This document shows positions 42,065 to 51,769 of a DNA stretch of 64,000 bases, piece by piece. Under the pieces are notes generated by a model. The model was not told the origin of the DNA. It saw only the letters and a list, made by a program, of their open reading frames with translations, and did not search any database. This stretch comes from Adlercreutzia sp. ZJ304 (GTDB lineage: Bacteria; Actinomycetota; Coriobacteriia; Coriobacteriales; Eggerthellaceae): NCBI RefSeq assembly GCF_011039075.1, contig NZ_JAAKEG010000002.1:1-64000 (forward strand). Reading direction: 5' to 3'. A program made the translations under genes and the position numbers. Position 1 is the first letter of the stretch, and each line of letters starts with the position of its first letter.

Positions 42065-44200
42065 TTAGGATGCATTAACTAGTTCGTAAGTATAGAAACT
42101 TCCTTCTGTATCTAAGGGCAATATTTGAGTCTGGGAACTTGAATAGTTGTCCAAATTAGGATCTGATGAATATATTTTTGTCACATCAAGATTAGCTAAA
42201 TCGTCTGCCGTTAACGCTAAACTAAATGCATCTGCGGATATTAATGAAAATTCTGGGTCACCTTCATCCTTAATATTTATAGCGATATGAGCATAACGAT
42301 TGTAGATATCTTCAAAATTACCATTTGTATCTAGTTTTTTCCAAGTCTCCAACTGCGGATACGTATTAGTAGAGTTAATCGTTTTTGCTCCACTTGTAAT
42401 ACCTATATTATTAGTAGATACTAAAGGTATATTAACTGCAGCCCAAACATCGTTTTCGCTATTTACGCTCTCAATATCACGTAAAAGTTCTGAAGATTTA
42501 TATCCATCTATTCCAACATTGATGGGGTTAACTAACCCTCCGCCAAGCAAACCAATAACTATACATATTGCACAAAATATCTTTTTGCCGATATAGGTAA
42601 ATGAAAACATAGCAGAAGCCATAAATACAAGAACAAGTGCAAACGCAAAAGCAAGTCTCGAAGAGCTTACGGAATGAGTGCTTAAAACATAAAAGCAAGC
42701 AATTGCAATAGCCCAACACGCCAACACTGCAGGGATGGCAACACGAACTGATATTGGCTTTAAGTATTTAATACTTGCAAACATAACTAGCAATAATCCA
42801 AAAGTGGCTACAGCAGTAGCTCTTGGAGCAGTAGATTTTCCAAGCAGAGTGACTTTAGAAATAATTTCAGGAAAACCTACAACTCCGTAAACTAAAAGAA
42901 AGATGCAAACCACTAGTAGAGGAGCAACAAGACTTCTGCTAGATGAATTCCTATATAAAACAATCAAAGCTAAAACTATACATAGAGGAAAACCGGTAAA
43001 AAATGTAGCCGCCTCGCAAACATTGGGGGTTATTCCTGAATTATCAATTGGAGATATTAAACAAACAACATAATCAAAAAGTAATAGCTCCGCTCCTCCT
43101 CCGGCAGAATTACGTTGTCCCGGATAGACAGTATTCATTACCTGAGCAATGGTGTCTGCCGACTTGAATAGAAAAACATATGCAACAGCAAAACAAAGAA
43201 TCAAAATAGCGCATAAACATAATGCTATATCGCGCCAACTCTTATAAGCGGAAGGCAATTCTTGTATAAGCAAAGCAACCAGCAATGCTAAGAAAATATA
43301 TGCAAGTGGAACTTGCCATGCGGGGTAAAAAACAAATACATATATACCAAGACACCATGTAATGCCTAATGTATACAGGGAACGCTTCGCATACGATTCT
43401 GTCTTCAAATAGCATTGTGCCCACATTAAAGCTAGCTGCCCAAATAAGAGCATTTCTACAAGACCGTTTACAGAAAACCACCACTGCACTATTGGCGCAA
43501 AAGCAACCATAAACGCATATCCTAATGCCAGCGGTTTTGAACCCCTAACTAAGAAACGGTAGCCAAACTCAAAGCTAACCATAAATAAGAAAATGAATCT
43601 TCCGCACCAGAAGAATGCAAGACCTTTTGCTGCACCAAGAATAAGGTATCCCCATTGAAATGGTCTGAAAATTTCCGCAATATCCCAAACAGGTTGTCCG
43701 TAAACACCAAACATATCGGTTTCTGTGGCACGAAGAGTATCTTGAAAATAGGAAAAACTGCCCCCATCTGAAGCAACTTGCGAAAATGCCATTGGGGTAA
43801 AAACGGCCCATTCATCGCTTCTGATAGGGCGAGATACTCCGAATAACACATCGCTATTTCCGCCAGCTGCTGCGGCAAGCTGGGCTATAGATGAGCCAGA
43901 TATCTCGAACAGAACACACAAAACGAACAAGCAACATGCAATAAGCCATCGATATCTGAAAATCGTATTAGTAAAACACCGAAAATGAAAAGCAATTCCA
44001 TACCCGATCAATAAACAAGGAATCCAAATTAGCAAAAAACGAAGAGATAATAAAGATCCCCAAGACATATTTGAAAAAGTTGTTGCTTCAACCAGTAATA
44101 TATAAATACATAATGCAAGAGGTAATAATATGCCTAACACAATAAAGGCTAGCCACTTCTTACCTACATTATGCTGATTTTTTATCGTCAAAGATTTCAA
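42065..44200 (-). CDS. Large polytopic membrane protein with C-terminal outer domain
   Basis: A 711-residue protein with about 13 helices and a roughly 140-residue extracytoplasmic C-terminus. The first outer loop has the acidic patch GVSRPIRSDEWAVFTPM and FGVYGQPVWDIAEIFRPF, a pattern seen in the DUF7657/YfhO-like GT-C-type proteins of glycan loci. A later loop contains YPGQRNSAGGGAELLLFDY. It is transcribed in the opposite sense to the rml genes and convergent with the ABC ATPase. Likely attaches a sugar or other group to the glycan outside; not proven. Confidence 0.65.
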   Translation of the reverse strand: MKSLTIKNQHNVGKKWLAFIVLGILLPLALCIYILLVEATTFSNMSWGSLLSLRFLLIWIPCLLIGYGIAFHFRCFTNTIFRYRWLIACCLFVLCVLFEISGSSIAQLAAAAGGNSDVLFGVSRPIRSDEWAVFTPMAFSQVASDGGSFSYFQDTLRATETDMFGVYGQPVWDIAEIFRPFQWGYLILGAAKGLAFFWCGRFIFLFMVSFEFGYRFLVRGSKPLALGYAFMVAFAPIVQWWFSVNGLVEMLLFGQLALMWAQCYLKTESYAKRSLYTLGITWCLGIYVFVFYPAWQVPLAYIFLALLVALLIQELPSAYKSWRDIALCLCAILILCFAVAYVFLFKSADTIAQVMNTVYPGQRNSAGGGAELLLFDYVVCLISPIDNSGITPNVCEAATFFTGFPLCIVLALIVLYRNSSSRSLVAPLLVVCIFLLVYGVVGFPEIISKVTLLGKSTAPRATAVATFGLLLVMFASIKYLKPISVRVAIPAVLACWAIAIACFYVLSTHSVSSSRLAFAFALVLVFMASAMFSFTYIGKKIFCAICIVIGLLGGGLVNPINVGIDGYKSSELLRDIESVNSENDVWAAVNIPLVSTNNIGITSGAKTINSTNTYPQLETWKKLDTNGNFEDIYNRYAHIAINIKDEGDPEFSLISADAFSLALTADDLANLDVTKIYSSDPNLDNYSSSQTQILPLDTEGSFYTYELVNAS

Positions 44201-44280
44201 GTGTCTTGTTCCTAACCTTCGTTTTCTCGATATTAATAGGATAGTGCTTTAACAATAGCGCTCTAAACAATTATATTATT

Positions 44281-44309
44281 TTGGATACTAGATACCCTGA
44301 TGCTAAAAT
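44281..44309 (+). promoter_or_regulatory. Promoter of rml operon
   Basis: -35 TTGGAT at 44281-44286, 17-bp spacer, -10 TAAAAT at 44304-44309, followed by rmlA start at 44344. This is the best vegetative-type promoter seen in the cluster. Confidence 0.65.
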
Positions 44310-44343
44310 CTTAACTTAGAGATTATTACAGCGAAAGGTGCAT

Positions 44344-45246
44344 ATGAAGGGCATAATTCTTGCTGGAGGAAGTGGCACGCGGCTTTACCCTCTTACTACG
44401 GTAACTAGCAAGCAGCTGCTACCAGTCTACGATAAACCGATGATCTACTATCCGCTGTCAGTGCTTATGATGGCGGGCATTCAAGAAATTCTTATAATTT
44501 CGACCCCTACTGATCTTCCGAATTTTGAACGGCTTTTGGGTGATGGGTCGCGCTACGGTGTACATCTTTCTTATGCAGAACAGCCATCTCCTGATGGTCT
44601 TGCGCAGGCGTTCATAATTGGAGAAGACTTTATTGCCGGCGATTCTTGCGCACTAGTTCTTGGCGACAACATATTTTATGGTAATGGCTTGAAGCGTCAT
44701 CTGCGCAACGCTGTTGAATCTGCCGAAACAAACGGGGGAGCTACAGTTTTTGGCTACTATGTGGACGACCCGGAGCGTTTCGGTGTAGTGGAATTTGATA
44801 ACAACTTTAATGCTATCTCTATTGAGGAAAAGCCTCAGCATCCTAAGAGCAATTACGCCGTAACTGGGCTTTACTTCTACGATAATCGTGTATGCGAATT
44901 GGCAAAACAAGTAAAACCAAGCGACCGCGGTGAGCTGGAAATAACCACGCTTAATCAAATGTATTTATCCGATGGCACTCTAAACGTAGTAACGCTTGGC
45001 AGGGGCTATGCTTGGTTAGATACAGGAACCATGGAAAGTCTCTTCGAAGCATCAGAGTTCGTCCGCGCGGTGGAACGCAGTCAAGGGCTTTCAGTTTCGG
45101 TCATTGAAGAAACCGCTTACGAAAATGGATGGATTTCCCACGAACAACTAATTGAAGCTGCAAAAATGTATGGCAAAAGCACTTACGGTCAACATTTGAT
45201 GAAGGTAGCTGAGGGACGTATTGTTCCTAGCAAATATAAGGATTAA
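44344..45246 (+). CDS. rmlA: Glucose-1-phosphate thymidylyltransferase
   Basis: First step of dTDP-L-rhamnose synthesis: glucose-1-phosphate plus dTTP to dTDP-glucose. The 300-residue enzyme begins [18 protein letters not shown] (nucleotide-binding G-G-x-G-T-R-L), has [44 protein letters not shown] and [20 protein letters not shown]. All active-site blocks are conserved. ATG 44344 follows GAAAGGTG; the upstream GTG 44338 is not needed. First gene of rmlADBC. Confidence 0.97.
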   Translation: MKGIILAGGSGTRLYPLTTVTSKQLLPVYDKPMIYYPLSVLMMAGIQEILIISTPTDLPNFERLLGDGSRYGVHLSYAEQPSPDGLAQAFIIGEDFIAGDSCALVLGDNIFYGNGLKRHLRNAVESAETNGGATVFGYYVDDPERFGVVEFDNNFNAISIEEKPQHPKSNYAVTGLYFYDNRVCELAKQVKPSDRGELEITTLNQMYLSDGTLNVVTLGRGYAWLDTGTMESLFEASEFVRAVERSQGLSVSVIEETAYENGWISHEQLIEAAKMYGKSTYGQHLMKVAEGRIVPSKYKD

Positions 45247-45248
45247 CT

Positions 45249-46145
45249 ATGCGTATTCTTATAACAGGTGCATCTGGGCAACTTGGCAACGAACTGCGAA
45301 GACTGCTCGAAAGTGGTAAAGCTGAAATTGGTCCAATTCCCGAAGAATACCGCGATGCTGAAGTTGTATATACCGACACTCCCGATCTTGATATAACAAA
45401 CGAAAAAGCCGTGATGGACGCCATTAAGCTTGGCAGATATGATCTAGTTATAAATTGTGCCGCAATGACAAATGTTGATGGCTGCGAGGCAAACGAAAAT
45501 ACGGCAAAGTTGGTTAACGCTATAGGGGCTTGGAATTTAGCCCGCGCTACGAAAGAGCATGGTATACCTATAGTGCATGTTTCCACCGACTATGTTTTCG
45601 CGGGTAATGAACCCGGCGAGCGCGTTGAATCGGATCCCGTTAATCCAATAAGCGCATATGGTCGCACTAAACTTGAAGGTGAAAAACTTGTAGCAAGTGC
45701 TAACAATCGTCATCACATAGTGCGCACCGCATGGTTGTATGGGTACGTGGGCAAAAACTTCGCAAAAACGATGTTGCGCTTGGCGGAATCGCACGATGAG
45801 GTAACTGTTGTAGACGATCAGCTGGGCAACCCCACTAGTGCAAACGATTTAGCTTACGAGATACTAAAAATAGCGCTAACTAACGACTATGGCATATGGC
45901 ATGTTACAAATGAAGGAACCTGCTCGTGGGCAGATTTTGCTGAAGCTGTTCTCGCGAATACAAACTGCAAAGTGAACCGCTGCACCAGCCAAGAATACAA
46001 AGCCGCTCACCCTGAAAGCGCTAATCGCCCCGCATTTTCCAGCTTGAAAAATAAACATCTGGAATCAACTATCGGCAACGAAATGCGCCCTTGGCAAGAA
46101 GCGCTCGCTGGGTATATGGATAAACTGGCAGAACTAGGAGCATAA
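45249..46145 (+). CDS. rmlD: dTDP-4-dehydrorhamnose reductase
   Basis: Last step, reducing dTDP-4-keto-L-rhamnose to dTDP-L-rhamnose. 298 residues: MRILITGASGQLGNELRRLL (Rossmann), DLVINCAAMTNVDGCE, VHVSTDYVFAGNEPGERVE, SAYGRTKLEGEKLV with the Y-x-x-x-K pair, and RTAWLYGYVGKNFAKTML. Starts 2 nt after rmlA. The order rmlA-rmlD-rmlB-rmlC differs from the common BDAC or ACBD orders. Confidence 0.96.
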   Translation: MRILITGASGQLGNELRRLLESGKAEIGPIPEEYRDAEVVYTDTPDLDITNEKAVMDAIKLGRYDLVINCAAMTNVDGCEANENTAKLVNAIGAWNLARATKEHGIPIVHVSTDYVFAGNEPGERVESDPVNPISAYGRTKLEGEKLVASANNRHHIVRTAWLYGYVGKNFAKTMLRLAESHDEVTVVDDQLGNPTSANDLAYEILKIALTNDYGIWHVTNEGTCSWADFAEAVLANTNCKVNRCTSQEYKAAHPESANRPAFSSLKNKHLESTIGNEMRPWQEALAGYMDKLAELGA

Positions 46146-46172
46146 ACTACCATTAAGTATATGCCGTAATAA

Positions 46173-47198
<1,026 letters not shown>

Positions 47199-47211
47199 AG
47201 AGGCGGTTGGC

Positions 47212-47790
47212 ATGTCAGCAGAATGCATACAAAGTGGCAATTTTACTTTTACCAAAACTAGCATTGACGGCGTAATAATTGTTGATGTTAAAGCCTACGG
47301 TGACGATCGCGGCTACTTCATGGAAACATACAAAAAGCCCGATTTTGTTGCCGGCGGAATTGATGTCGATTTTGTACAGGACAATCAATCTTCTAGCACG
47401 CGCGGAGTGCTGCGAGGTTTGCATTTTCAGATAAATCACCCGCAAAGCAAACTAGTGCGCGTAACGCAAGGTGAAGTTTTTGATGTAGCGGTAGATTTAC
47501 GTGAAGGCAGCCCGACATACGGGAAATGGGAAGGCGTTGTACTATCTGCGGAAAATCGCCGACAGTTCTTCATTCCCCGAGGTTTCGCGCATGGTTTTTT
47601 GGTTCTAAGCGATACGGCTGAATTCTGCTACAAATGCGACGACGTTTATCATCCCAACGACGAGGGTGGGTTGATGTGGAATGACCCTGCTATAGGTATT
47701 GAATGGCCACCTTTATCTGGCGACTCCGCTTTTGATGAATCAAAAATTATCCTTAGCGAAAAAGATAAAGCGCATCCTGGGTTTAAGTAG
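47212..47790 (+). CDS. rmlC: dTDP-4-dehydrorhamnose 3,5-epimerase
   Basis: Third step, epimerisation at C3 and C5. 192 residues from ATG 47212: IIVDVKAYGDDRGYFMETYK, VQDNQSSSTRGVLRGLHFQI with the catalytic-histidine region, GEVFDVAVDLREGSPTYG, and FFIPRGFAHGFLVLSD. The H and D/Y of the cupin active site are present. ATG 47212 preceded by GAGGCGG; a longer start inside rmlB is unnecessary. Completes the dTDP-rhamnose set used by the GT2/GT4 genes. Confidence 0.97.
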   Translation: MSAECIQSGNFTFTKTSIDGVIIVDVKAYGDDRGYFMETYKKPDFVAGGIDVDFVQDNQSSSTRGVLRGLHFQINHPQSKLVRVTQGEVFDVAVDLREGSPTYGKWEGVVLSAENRRQFFIPRGFAHGFLVLSDTAEFCYKCDDVYHPNDEGGLMWNDPAIGIEWPPLSGDSAFDESKIILSEKDKAHPGFK

Positions 47791-47811
47791 CAATAAATAC
47801 ATTGACTGGTG

Positions 47812-47843
47812 CTGCCCTTAATTTGATAACAAATTTAGGGCAG
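47812..47843 (+). terminator. Intrinsic terminator after rmlC
   Basis: CTGCCCTTAATTTG and CAAATTTAGGGCAG form a 14-bp stem with one mismatch and a 4-nt loop, followed by TTAGATTTT. It ends the rhamnose operon. Confidence 0.7.
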
Positions 47844-47887
47844 TTAGATTTTCGCAATGAACTTCCAACTATGTGTCCTGTGCTTAT

Positions 47888-47931
47888 CGCATCCTAATAT
47901 TGTGTTTTCGCATTTCGGATGCGCTTTTTTT
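47888..47931 (+). terminator. Second terminator-like hairpin with T-run
   Basis: CGCATCC (47888-47894) pairs with GGATGCG (47917-47923), followed by CTTTTTTT. Loop is long (22 nt), but the T-run argues for termination, perhaps insulating the next gene. Confidence 0.45.
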
Positions 47932-47999
47932 GTTACCATAGTGACACTTGTCAACTAATGTAAAACTTAGTGTGCATTAGGTTTTGCTGGAGGGGGTTT

Positions 48000-50900
48000 A
48001 TGAAGTATCCGAAACATTCTGATACCGCAATACGCGAAGTAACGGTTTGGCAAAAGGGAATAGCAATCTTCTTAGGTCTAGCTTTAGTTTGCAGCATGGT
48101 TCCTGTGTTGTCCAATACAGATGCTTTTGCTGGCAACACTGTTGTGGCAGACAATACCGCCTCAACCGGCTCTACCGACGGCGAACTTCTTGTGGTCTAC
48201 GAAAATGAAGCTTTAGAGATTGATGAAGATGCCACACCAGAGCAGCCCGAAGCGAAAGATACGCTGGAAAACGCTGGTGTTAAAGAGCAGTCTGAAGTTA
48301 TAGATGCTGCCGGAACCAAAGGTGCAGTTTCTGTTGTTTCGCTTTCAGACAATACAGATACTGCCGAAGCTCTCGAACAAATTCAAAATCTTCCGGGCGT
48401 TGAAAGCGTCCAGCCAAATTATGAATATTCGCTACTAACCACCACATCTGATCCGTACAACACGGAAGACCGTTCAGCAGCACAAAATCAGTACTATTTG
48501 TATGAAAGCGCTGTAGCTGATGCTTGGGATTATGCTAAAGCCGATGCCGACGTTACTGTTGCTGTGTTGGATACTGGTTGCAATCTAAAACACGAAGACC
48601 TTGCGGGTACCGTGAACGCGAATTTAGCTTACGACGTAACCACAGATTCTCCCCTTGCAAGTAGCGGTGTAGCTAATAATGGTGACGCAATGGGTCATGG
48701 CACGCTAGTTACAGGCGTACTTGCTGCACAAGCAAACAATGCGCGTGGTATTGCTGGTGCTTCGTACAATGCCAGCGTACTTCCCATCAAAGTGTTTGAT
48801 GAAAACCAAATTTGCACTACAGCTGACATAATAGCCGCATACGGATACTTAAAAGAGCTAATAGAATCTGGAAAAGTTAGTAATTTAAAGGCAATTAATA
48901 TTAGCTTAGGATATTATGCTTCCGGCGCTAACGATACAGACGAAGCTTTGCATGCAGCTATTGTCGACCTGCAAAGCAATTACGGAGTGCTTACTGTTGC
49001 GGCTGGCGGCAATGGTGACTCTTCAGGCAAAGCGCGTACTGGTGCACTCTATCCATCCGACTTCTCTGAAGTGCTATCTGTAACAGCGCTAGATAAAGAT
49101 GGCAAAGCAGCTTCTTTCGCCGATCAAAATGCTAACAAAGACATAAGCGCTCCCGGTGTGGACATTCTTTCTACGACTAATACTGGCGGTTATGCTAAAT
49201 CCACTGGAAGCTCTATGGCGGCTCCTATTGTTACGGGCACTGCCGCATTGCTTTGGGCGGTCGATCCATCGCTTTCATGCAGTCAAGTAACATATGCATT
49301 AAAAGGAACAACCAGCGAAGTTTCGTCCGATTTAGAATTTGGCAACGGAAATAGTGGAGCATTAAATGCTCTAGCCGCATTGGATAGCGTTGTCGAGGAA
49401 GATCTTATTGTTTCCGATAGCGCTGCAGAATCTGAAGCACCTGAAGCACCAGAAGAGCCTGCTGAAAATGACGGTAGTGCCGAACTTGCTCCTGATGCAG
49501 ATAAAAATGCTGTAATGGGGTCTAGCCAGCAAAAACCTAGCGAACAAGAATTTGCACCTGAAGTTTTAGATGCAACAGAGCTAGAAACTCTAAACAGCGA
49601 TGAATCTAAAGAAAACAGTTGGCGCTTTGATGACGGTGAATTGTTGCCGCCCGAAAATATGACTACCGATAATGATGCCAATTTAAGCACATTCAGCATT
49701 GTTAACAATGGCGGTCATAACATGTTCAATTGGTTCGACTCTGTGGGAGGAAAATGTCCCAGCAATGGGGCTTCGAAAGGTATAGATGTTAGCTACCATA
49801 ACGGAGTTATCAATTGGACGGCTGTTAAAAATTCAGGCGTGAATTTTGCCATTATTCGTTGCGGGTATGGGCAAAACTTTGTATCGCAAGATGATGATAG
49901 ATGGAAACAAAACGTACAAGGATGCGTTAATGCAGGCATTCCGTTTGGAGTTTATCTCTATTCTTACGCCGACAACACAGCCAAGGCTAAAAGCGAAGCA
50001 GAACATGTAGCTCGTTGCTTAAAAGAAGTAAATACAGGCTCTTATTTCCAACTGCCAATCTTCTACGATATGGAAGATTCAACTACTGCAAATAGCAATC
50101 TTTCGGCTATAGCGAGCACTTTCTTTAGCACTTTAAAAGGGAAGGGCTACACCAATCTTGGCGTATATGCGAATAAAACATGGTGGGAAAGCAAGTTAAC
50201 GTCTAGTACTTTTAATGGAATAAAGCGCTGGGTAGCTCAGTACAATACATGGGGAAATGATTATAGTAAATTTGATATAAATAATGATATTTGGCAGTTT
50301 ACTAGCGCTGGATCTGTTCCGGGCATCTCCGGCAAAACAGACTTGAGTTATACCCACATGTCCGGTGTACCCAAAGCTAATGTAACTCCGGCTTCAAGCG
50401 CTGTTCTTCCAAATGGAACATATACTATTGTTAGCACTATTGCAGGAAGTAAGGTTCTTGATATTAATGGTGGTTCCAGCAGTAATGGAGCTAACGTTCA
50501 AATTTATTCTTCGAACAATACAAACGCCCAAAAATTTACACTAACGTACAGTGGGGGCTTTTACACAATAAAGAACGTTGGATCCGGCAAAGTGCTTGAT
50601 GTGGCTGGAGGGTCTACTTATTGTGGCGCCAATGTTCAACAATATGCATCAAACAATACCGATGCACAGAAGTGGCGCATTGACAAGAATAGTAATGGAA
50701 CATATACATTAGTAAGTAAATGTTCTGGAATGGTAATAGATATTGCGGGTGGCTCTAATAGTAATGGAGCTAATGTTCAGCAGTATTTTTCAAATGGTTC
50801 AAACGCTCAAAGATTCAAGTTTACAGCAACAACTGCTGCTGGTTCTGGGTCTGGATCTGGGTCTGGCAACCCGTCCAATACGCCTCCTGTTGAAAATGGC

Positions 50901-51317
50901 ACTTACGTAATTGTAAGCGCCCTATCCTCCAGTAAAGTTATTGACATTTCTGGAGGCTCTAGAGCCAACTCTGCAAATGCACAGCTTTACCAAAGCAATG
51001 GTACCAACGCTCAGAAGTTCACGTTTACTTACTCAAATGGCTACTACACAATAAAGAATGTTGGTTCTGGCAAAGTGCTCGATGTTAGCGGAGCTGGTAA
51101 ATTCAATGGTGCCAATGTTCAACAATATGCATCCAACAATACCGACGCACAGAAGTGGCATATTGATAAGAATAGTGATGGAACTTACACATTAGTTTGC
51201 AAATGCTCTGGCAAGGTGCTAGATATAGCTGGTGCAGGCACTGCCAATGGAACCAATGCTCAGCAGTATTCATCAAACGGAACTAAAGCCCAGAAGTTCA
51301 CACTTAAACGTGTATAA
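48000..51317 (+). CDS. Secreted subtilase-GH25 muramidase-ricin-lectin fusion
   Basis: A 1105-residue exported protein. ATG 48000 follows GGAGGGGG; an N-terminal signal peptide (GIAIFLGLALVCSMVPVLSN, then AFA) is followed by a propeptide-like region ending VQPNYEY. A subtilisin domain shows the complete triad: D191 (VAVLDTGCN), H233 (GHGTLVTG) and S405 (GSSMAAP). After a linker of acidic and Pro/Glu-rich sequence comes a GH25 lysozyme domain from about residue 592 (KGIDVSYHNGVINW, D596; FYDMEDS, D690 and E692; WQFTSAGSVPGI), then two ricin-B-type lectin domains (about 803-945 and 964-1105) with repeated GSGKVLDVAGG and GANVQQYASNNTDAQKW units separated by a Gly-Ser linker. Each repeat pair is very similar at DNA level. 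Acts outside the cell, probably on wall polymer; whether the protease and muramidase cooperate is unknown. Confidence 0.9.
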   Translation: MKYPKHSDTAIREVTVWQKGIAIFLGLALVCSMVPVLSNTDAFAGNTVVADNTASTGSTDGELLVVYENEALEIDEDATPEQPEAKDTLENAGVKEQSEVIDAAGTKGAVSVVSLSDNTDTAEALEQIQNLPGVESVQPNYEYSLLTTTSDPYNTEDRSAAQNQYYLYESAVADAWDYAKADADVTVAVLDTGCNLKHEDLAGTVNANLAYDVTTDSPLASSGVANNGDAMGHGTLVTGVLAAQANNARGIAGASYNASVLPIKVFDENQICTTADIIAAYGYLKELIESGKVSNLKAINISLGYYASGANDTDEALHAAIVDLQSNYGVLTVAAGGNGDSSGKARTGALYPSDFSEVLSVTALDKDGKAASFADQNANKDISAPGVDILSTTNTGGYAKSTGSSMAAPIVTGTAALLWAVDPSLSCSQVTYALKGTTSEVSSDLEFGNGNSGALNALAALDSVVEEDLIVSDSAAESEAPEAPEEPAENDGSAELAPDADKNAVMGSSQQKPSEQEFAPEVLDATELETLNSDESKENSWRFDDGELLPPENMTTDNDANLSTFSIVNNGGHNMFNWFDSVGGKCPSNGASKGIDVSYHNGVINWTAVKNSGVNFAIIRCGYGQNFVSQDDDRWKQNVQGCVNAGIPFGVYLYSYADNTAKAKSEAEHVARCLKEVNTGSYFQLPIFYDMEDSTTANSNLSAIASTFFSTLKGKGYTNLGVYANKTWWESKLTSSTFNGIKRWVAQYNTWGNDYSKFDINNDIWQFTSAGSVPGISGKTDLSYTHMSGVPKANVTPASSAVLPNGTYTIVSTIAGSKVLDINGGSSSNGANVQIYSSNNTNAQKFTLTYSGGFYTIKNVGSGKVLDVAGGSTYCGANVQQYASNNTDAQKWRIDKNSNGTYTLVSKCSGMVIDIAGGSNSNGANVQQYFSNGSNAQRFKFTATTAAGSGSGSGSGNPSNTPPVENGTYVIVSALSSSKVIDISGGSRANSANAQLYQSNGTNAQKFTFTYSNGYYTIKNVGSGKVLDVSGAGKFNGANVQQYASNNTDAQKWHIDKNSDGTYTLVCKCSGKVLDIAGAGTANGTNAQQYSSNGTKAQKFTLKRV

Positions 51318-51582
51318 CACTTGGCAAGTCCAACTAAGAAAACCGTCGAAAGGGGCTATAACGGAAGTCCCATCAATAAGAAACCTGCCACAATATGTGG
51401 TGGGTTTCTTGCATTTCATTTCAATATATAGCGGTTCAAGATAACCATTCAAGACTTTTGTTACAGCCCCTTTCCTTTTATAAGGCTTAGCGCAAACTGA
51501 TGACGCGCAGCTCGTAAAACATAGCGTGGCGAAGGCGATACAGCTAGTTATGTGCTGCCTTCGTCACTTTTTCGCGAAGACG
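51318..51582. other. Intergenic with terminator and MITE flank
   Basis: No gene is supported. The segment 51556-51582 (TGCCTTCGTCACTTTTT and following) reappears, in the same orientation, at about 61946-61975 beside the second MITE-like copy. Confidence 0.5.
51378..51410 (+). terminator. Intrinsic terminator after the subtilase-GH25 gene
   Basis: AAGAAACCTGCCAC pairs with GTGGTGGGTTTCTT (two mispairs at centre) around AATAT, followed by TTGCATTTCATTTC. The T-rich end is short but the stem is strong. No T-run on the minus side. Confidence 0.65.
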
Positions 51583-51735
51583 TGGTCAAAACTTCCGACT
51601 TTCCATGGTCATGGCACCGCACAGCTAACTTGAATTGTGGAGAACACTGGGCAAACAGGGTTCTCCAATTCTATTTTGATTTGTAATTGGCGTAATTTGG
51701 CATTATAGACTGTGGAAAGTCGGAAGTTTTGACCA
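51583..51735. mobile_element. MITE-like element, copy 1 (153 bp)
   Basis: Two perfectly complementary 23-bp ends (51583-51605 and 51713-51735; TGGTCAAAACTTCCGACTTT and its reverse complement) enclose a 107-bp core without any coding frame. The core is about 95 percent identical by eye to the reverse complement of the one at 61999-62105. No target duplication could be confirmed. The element may be mobilised in trans or be a repeat with a structural role. Confidence 0.75.
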
Positions 51736-51769
51736 TTTTTCTGAAATAAAAAGGATATTTGCAGAAAAT

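Noticed and set aside
49283-49708. Minus-strand frame of 141 residues opposite the subtilase linker
   Set aside because: Ser/Ala-rich shadow of the acidic linker; no independent evidence.
50406-51317. Internal repeats considered as a CRISPR array
   Set aside because: They are in-frame units of the ricin-type lectin domains, with protein-level conservation and no constant spacer length.
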